From: Desulfarculus baarsii DSM 2075
GTDB taxonomy: Bacteria; Desulfobacterota; Desulfarculia; Desulfarculales; Desulfarculaceae
Reading direction: 5' to 3'
NCBI RefSeq assembly: GCF_000143965.1
Contig: NC_014365.1
Coordinates: 62,001 to 126,000 of the forward strand
DNA length: 64,000 bases
Below the pieces are notes generated by a model that was not told the DNA's origin, searched no databases, and saw nothing but the letters and a program-made list of their open reading frames with translations. Shown in pieces: positions 63,343 to 64,000 of the stretch. The translations under genes and the position numbers were made by a program. The first letter of the stretch is position 1. Every line of letters starts with the position of its first letter.

Positions 63343-63627
63343 ATGCAGCACAGCGACGCCACCACCACCGCCCCCGCCGAACAATTCGCCGCCGCACCCC
63401 TGCTGGCCCGGCCCAGGGTCGAGCTGTTGGCCGAGATGCTGCATCAGCGCCTGGAAAACGACCGTCAGCCCCAGCGGGTGATGCCCCTGCCCGCCGGCGT
63501 GGCGCGCGATCTGCGTCCCCATCTGCCCAACGCCAGCAACCTGGCCCTGGGCGTCTACATCAATCGCAAGATGGTCAACAGCTATCCGCTGTTGTTCACC
63601 ACCCTGGCCATGGCCAATCCCAACTAG
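63343..63627 (+). CDS. Small hypothetical protein
   Basis: A 94-residue soluble protein without recognised family. A Thr/Ala-rich start, then VELLAEMLHQRLENDRQP and ALGVYINRKMVNSYPLLF. GGAG lies 6 bases before ATG 63343. It is outside the integrated element, on the chromosomal side of tRNA-Leu. Confidence 0.6.
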   Translation: MQHSDATTTAPAEQFAAAPLLARPRVELLAEMLHQRLENDRQPQRVMPLPAGVARDLRPHLPNASNLALGVYINRKMVNSYPLLFTTLAMANPN

Positions 63628-63635
63628 GCGCGTTT

Positions 63636-64000
63636 TCAGCGCCGGCCGAAACGCTTGGCGTTTTCGATCAGCGCGGCCACCGGGGCCAAGCCGTAGGGCG
63701 AGCGTTCCTCGATGGCCTTGAGCACGCTGCCGCCGCCGGTAAAGAAATAGTATTGCGCATCGTCGAGCACCGAGAGGTACAACCCCGGGCAGAGGTCTTT
63801 GAACTCTTGCAGGGTGTCGCCGCCGCCGTATAGTTTTTTGGCCTGGCGGTTGGCGTCGATTGTCGTGTCCAAGGCCTGGCTGCCGCTGGTGAAGTGGGGG
63901 GTGAAGCCCATCACGGCGTTGACGAAGATCGTGCGGGCCTGGCCCAGGGCCTCGCGCACGGCCGGGTCGTCGAAGCTGGCCGCGTCGATATCCAGCACGT
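63636..64000 (-). CDS. Divergent phosphoglycerate-kinase-like protein (start outside window)
   Basis: The last 120 or so residues of a larger protein. VNAVMGFTPHFTSGSQAL corresponds to the NGPMGVFE region of phosphoglycerate kinase. LYGGGDTLQEF corresponds to the nucleotide-binding GGGDT. YYFFTGGGSVLKAIEE corresponds to the STGGGA end. The motifs fit this family but are clearly divergent, so a paralogue with altered substrate is possible. The gene continues past the window edge. Confidence 0.65.
   Translation of the reverse strand, partial: VLDIDAASFDDPAVREALGQARTIFVNAVMGFTPHFTSGSQALDTTIDANRQAKKLYGGGDTLQEFKDLCPGLYLSVLDDAQYYFFTGGGSVLKAIEERSPYGLAPVAALIENAKRFGRR

Overview
The window is GC-rich and densely coded on both strands. 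Its gene content suggests a strictly anaerobic, metabolically versatile deltaproteobacterium (Desulfobacterota; a Desulfarculus-like organism would fit, but this is inference). The evidence is the rubrerythrin plus ferredoxin pair, ferredoxin:thioredoxin reductase with a glutaredoxin-like partner, AmmeMemoRadiSam protein B, QueH, beta-oxidation genes with a CoA-transferase/GNAT fusion, and an unusually high density of two-component proteins.

Layout. 1-14.1 kb: the end of an agmatinase gene and a PAS protein; a DGC-type zinc protein; an eight-gene minus-strand operon (9101 to 2015) of two histidine kinases, four receiver proteins with no output domain, a DASS-family anion transporter and a tandem UspA protein; then a NarL-type kinase/regulator pair, a STAS protein and a GAF kinase. 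14.1-19.7 kb: TlpA-like thioredoxin, metallo-beta-lactamase fold protein, exported TPR protein, ferredoxin and rubrerythrin, a MazEF-type module, and a three-gene operon (rhodanese-like, DoxX-like, nuclease-like). 19.8-26.8 kb: flavodoxin-fold protein, degenerate KdsC-like HAD protein, DUF3786, QueH, a large CheZ-like protein facing a chemoreceptor, and a TrxC-type thioredoxin. 26.9-34.1 kb: fatty-acid/CoA metabolism (CoA-transferase-GNAT fusion, FadB-type protein, TetR regulator, thiolase). 34.5-40.7 kb: a large hybrid kinase, then hisI-hisG-aminotransferase-engB. 40.8-49.2 kb: ftrB and glutaredoxin, an iron-siderophore-type cluster (AraC, MFS, methyltransferase, TonB receptor), amrB and gltX. 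49.3-63.1 kb: a tRNA-Gln/Glu/Leu hotspot holding two unrelated mobile elements. 63.3-64 kb: a small hypothetical gene and the end of a phosphoglycerate-kinase-like gene.

Mobile DNA. Between the terminators of tRNA-Glu and tRNA-Leu sits an element of about 8.2 kb with MuA-type ends (repeated CGAAACGCA sites facing inward at both ends, including an exact 22-bp inverted repeat). It has a MuA-like DDE transposase, a Ner-like regulator and a LexA/CI-type repressor, but no MuB and no phage head or tail genes. Its cargo is a large P-loop NTPase with C-terminal TPR-like repeats and a hydrophobic N-terminus, a two-domain acyltransferase, and a small two-helix membrane ORF interrupted by TAG. This is the best candidate for an undescribed system. 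Next to it, a 5-kb integrative element sits in tRNA-Leu(TAA), bounded by a 68-bp direct repeat. It has a tyrosine integrase, an AlpA-like regulator and a P-loop/winged-helix protein whose gene contains five GTCAACA motifs spaced at whole helical turns.

A miniature transposon family is also visible. A 210-bp element (34207-34416) and a 46-bp derivative (16527-16572) share their termini, and each is flanked by a perfect 5-bp target duplication (TAACC and ACTTT). The larger copy folds into nested and consecutive hairpins.
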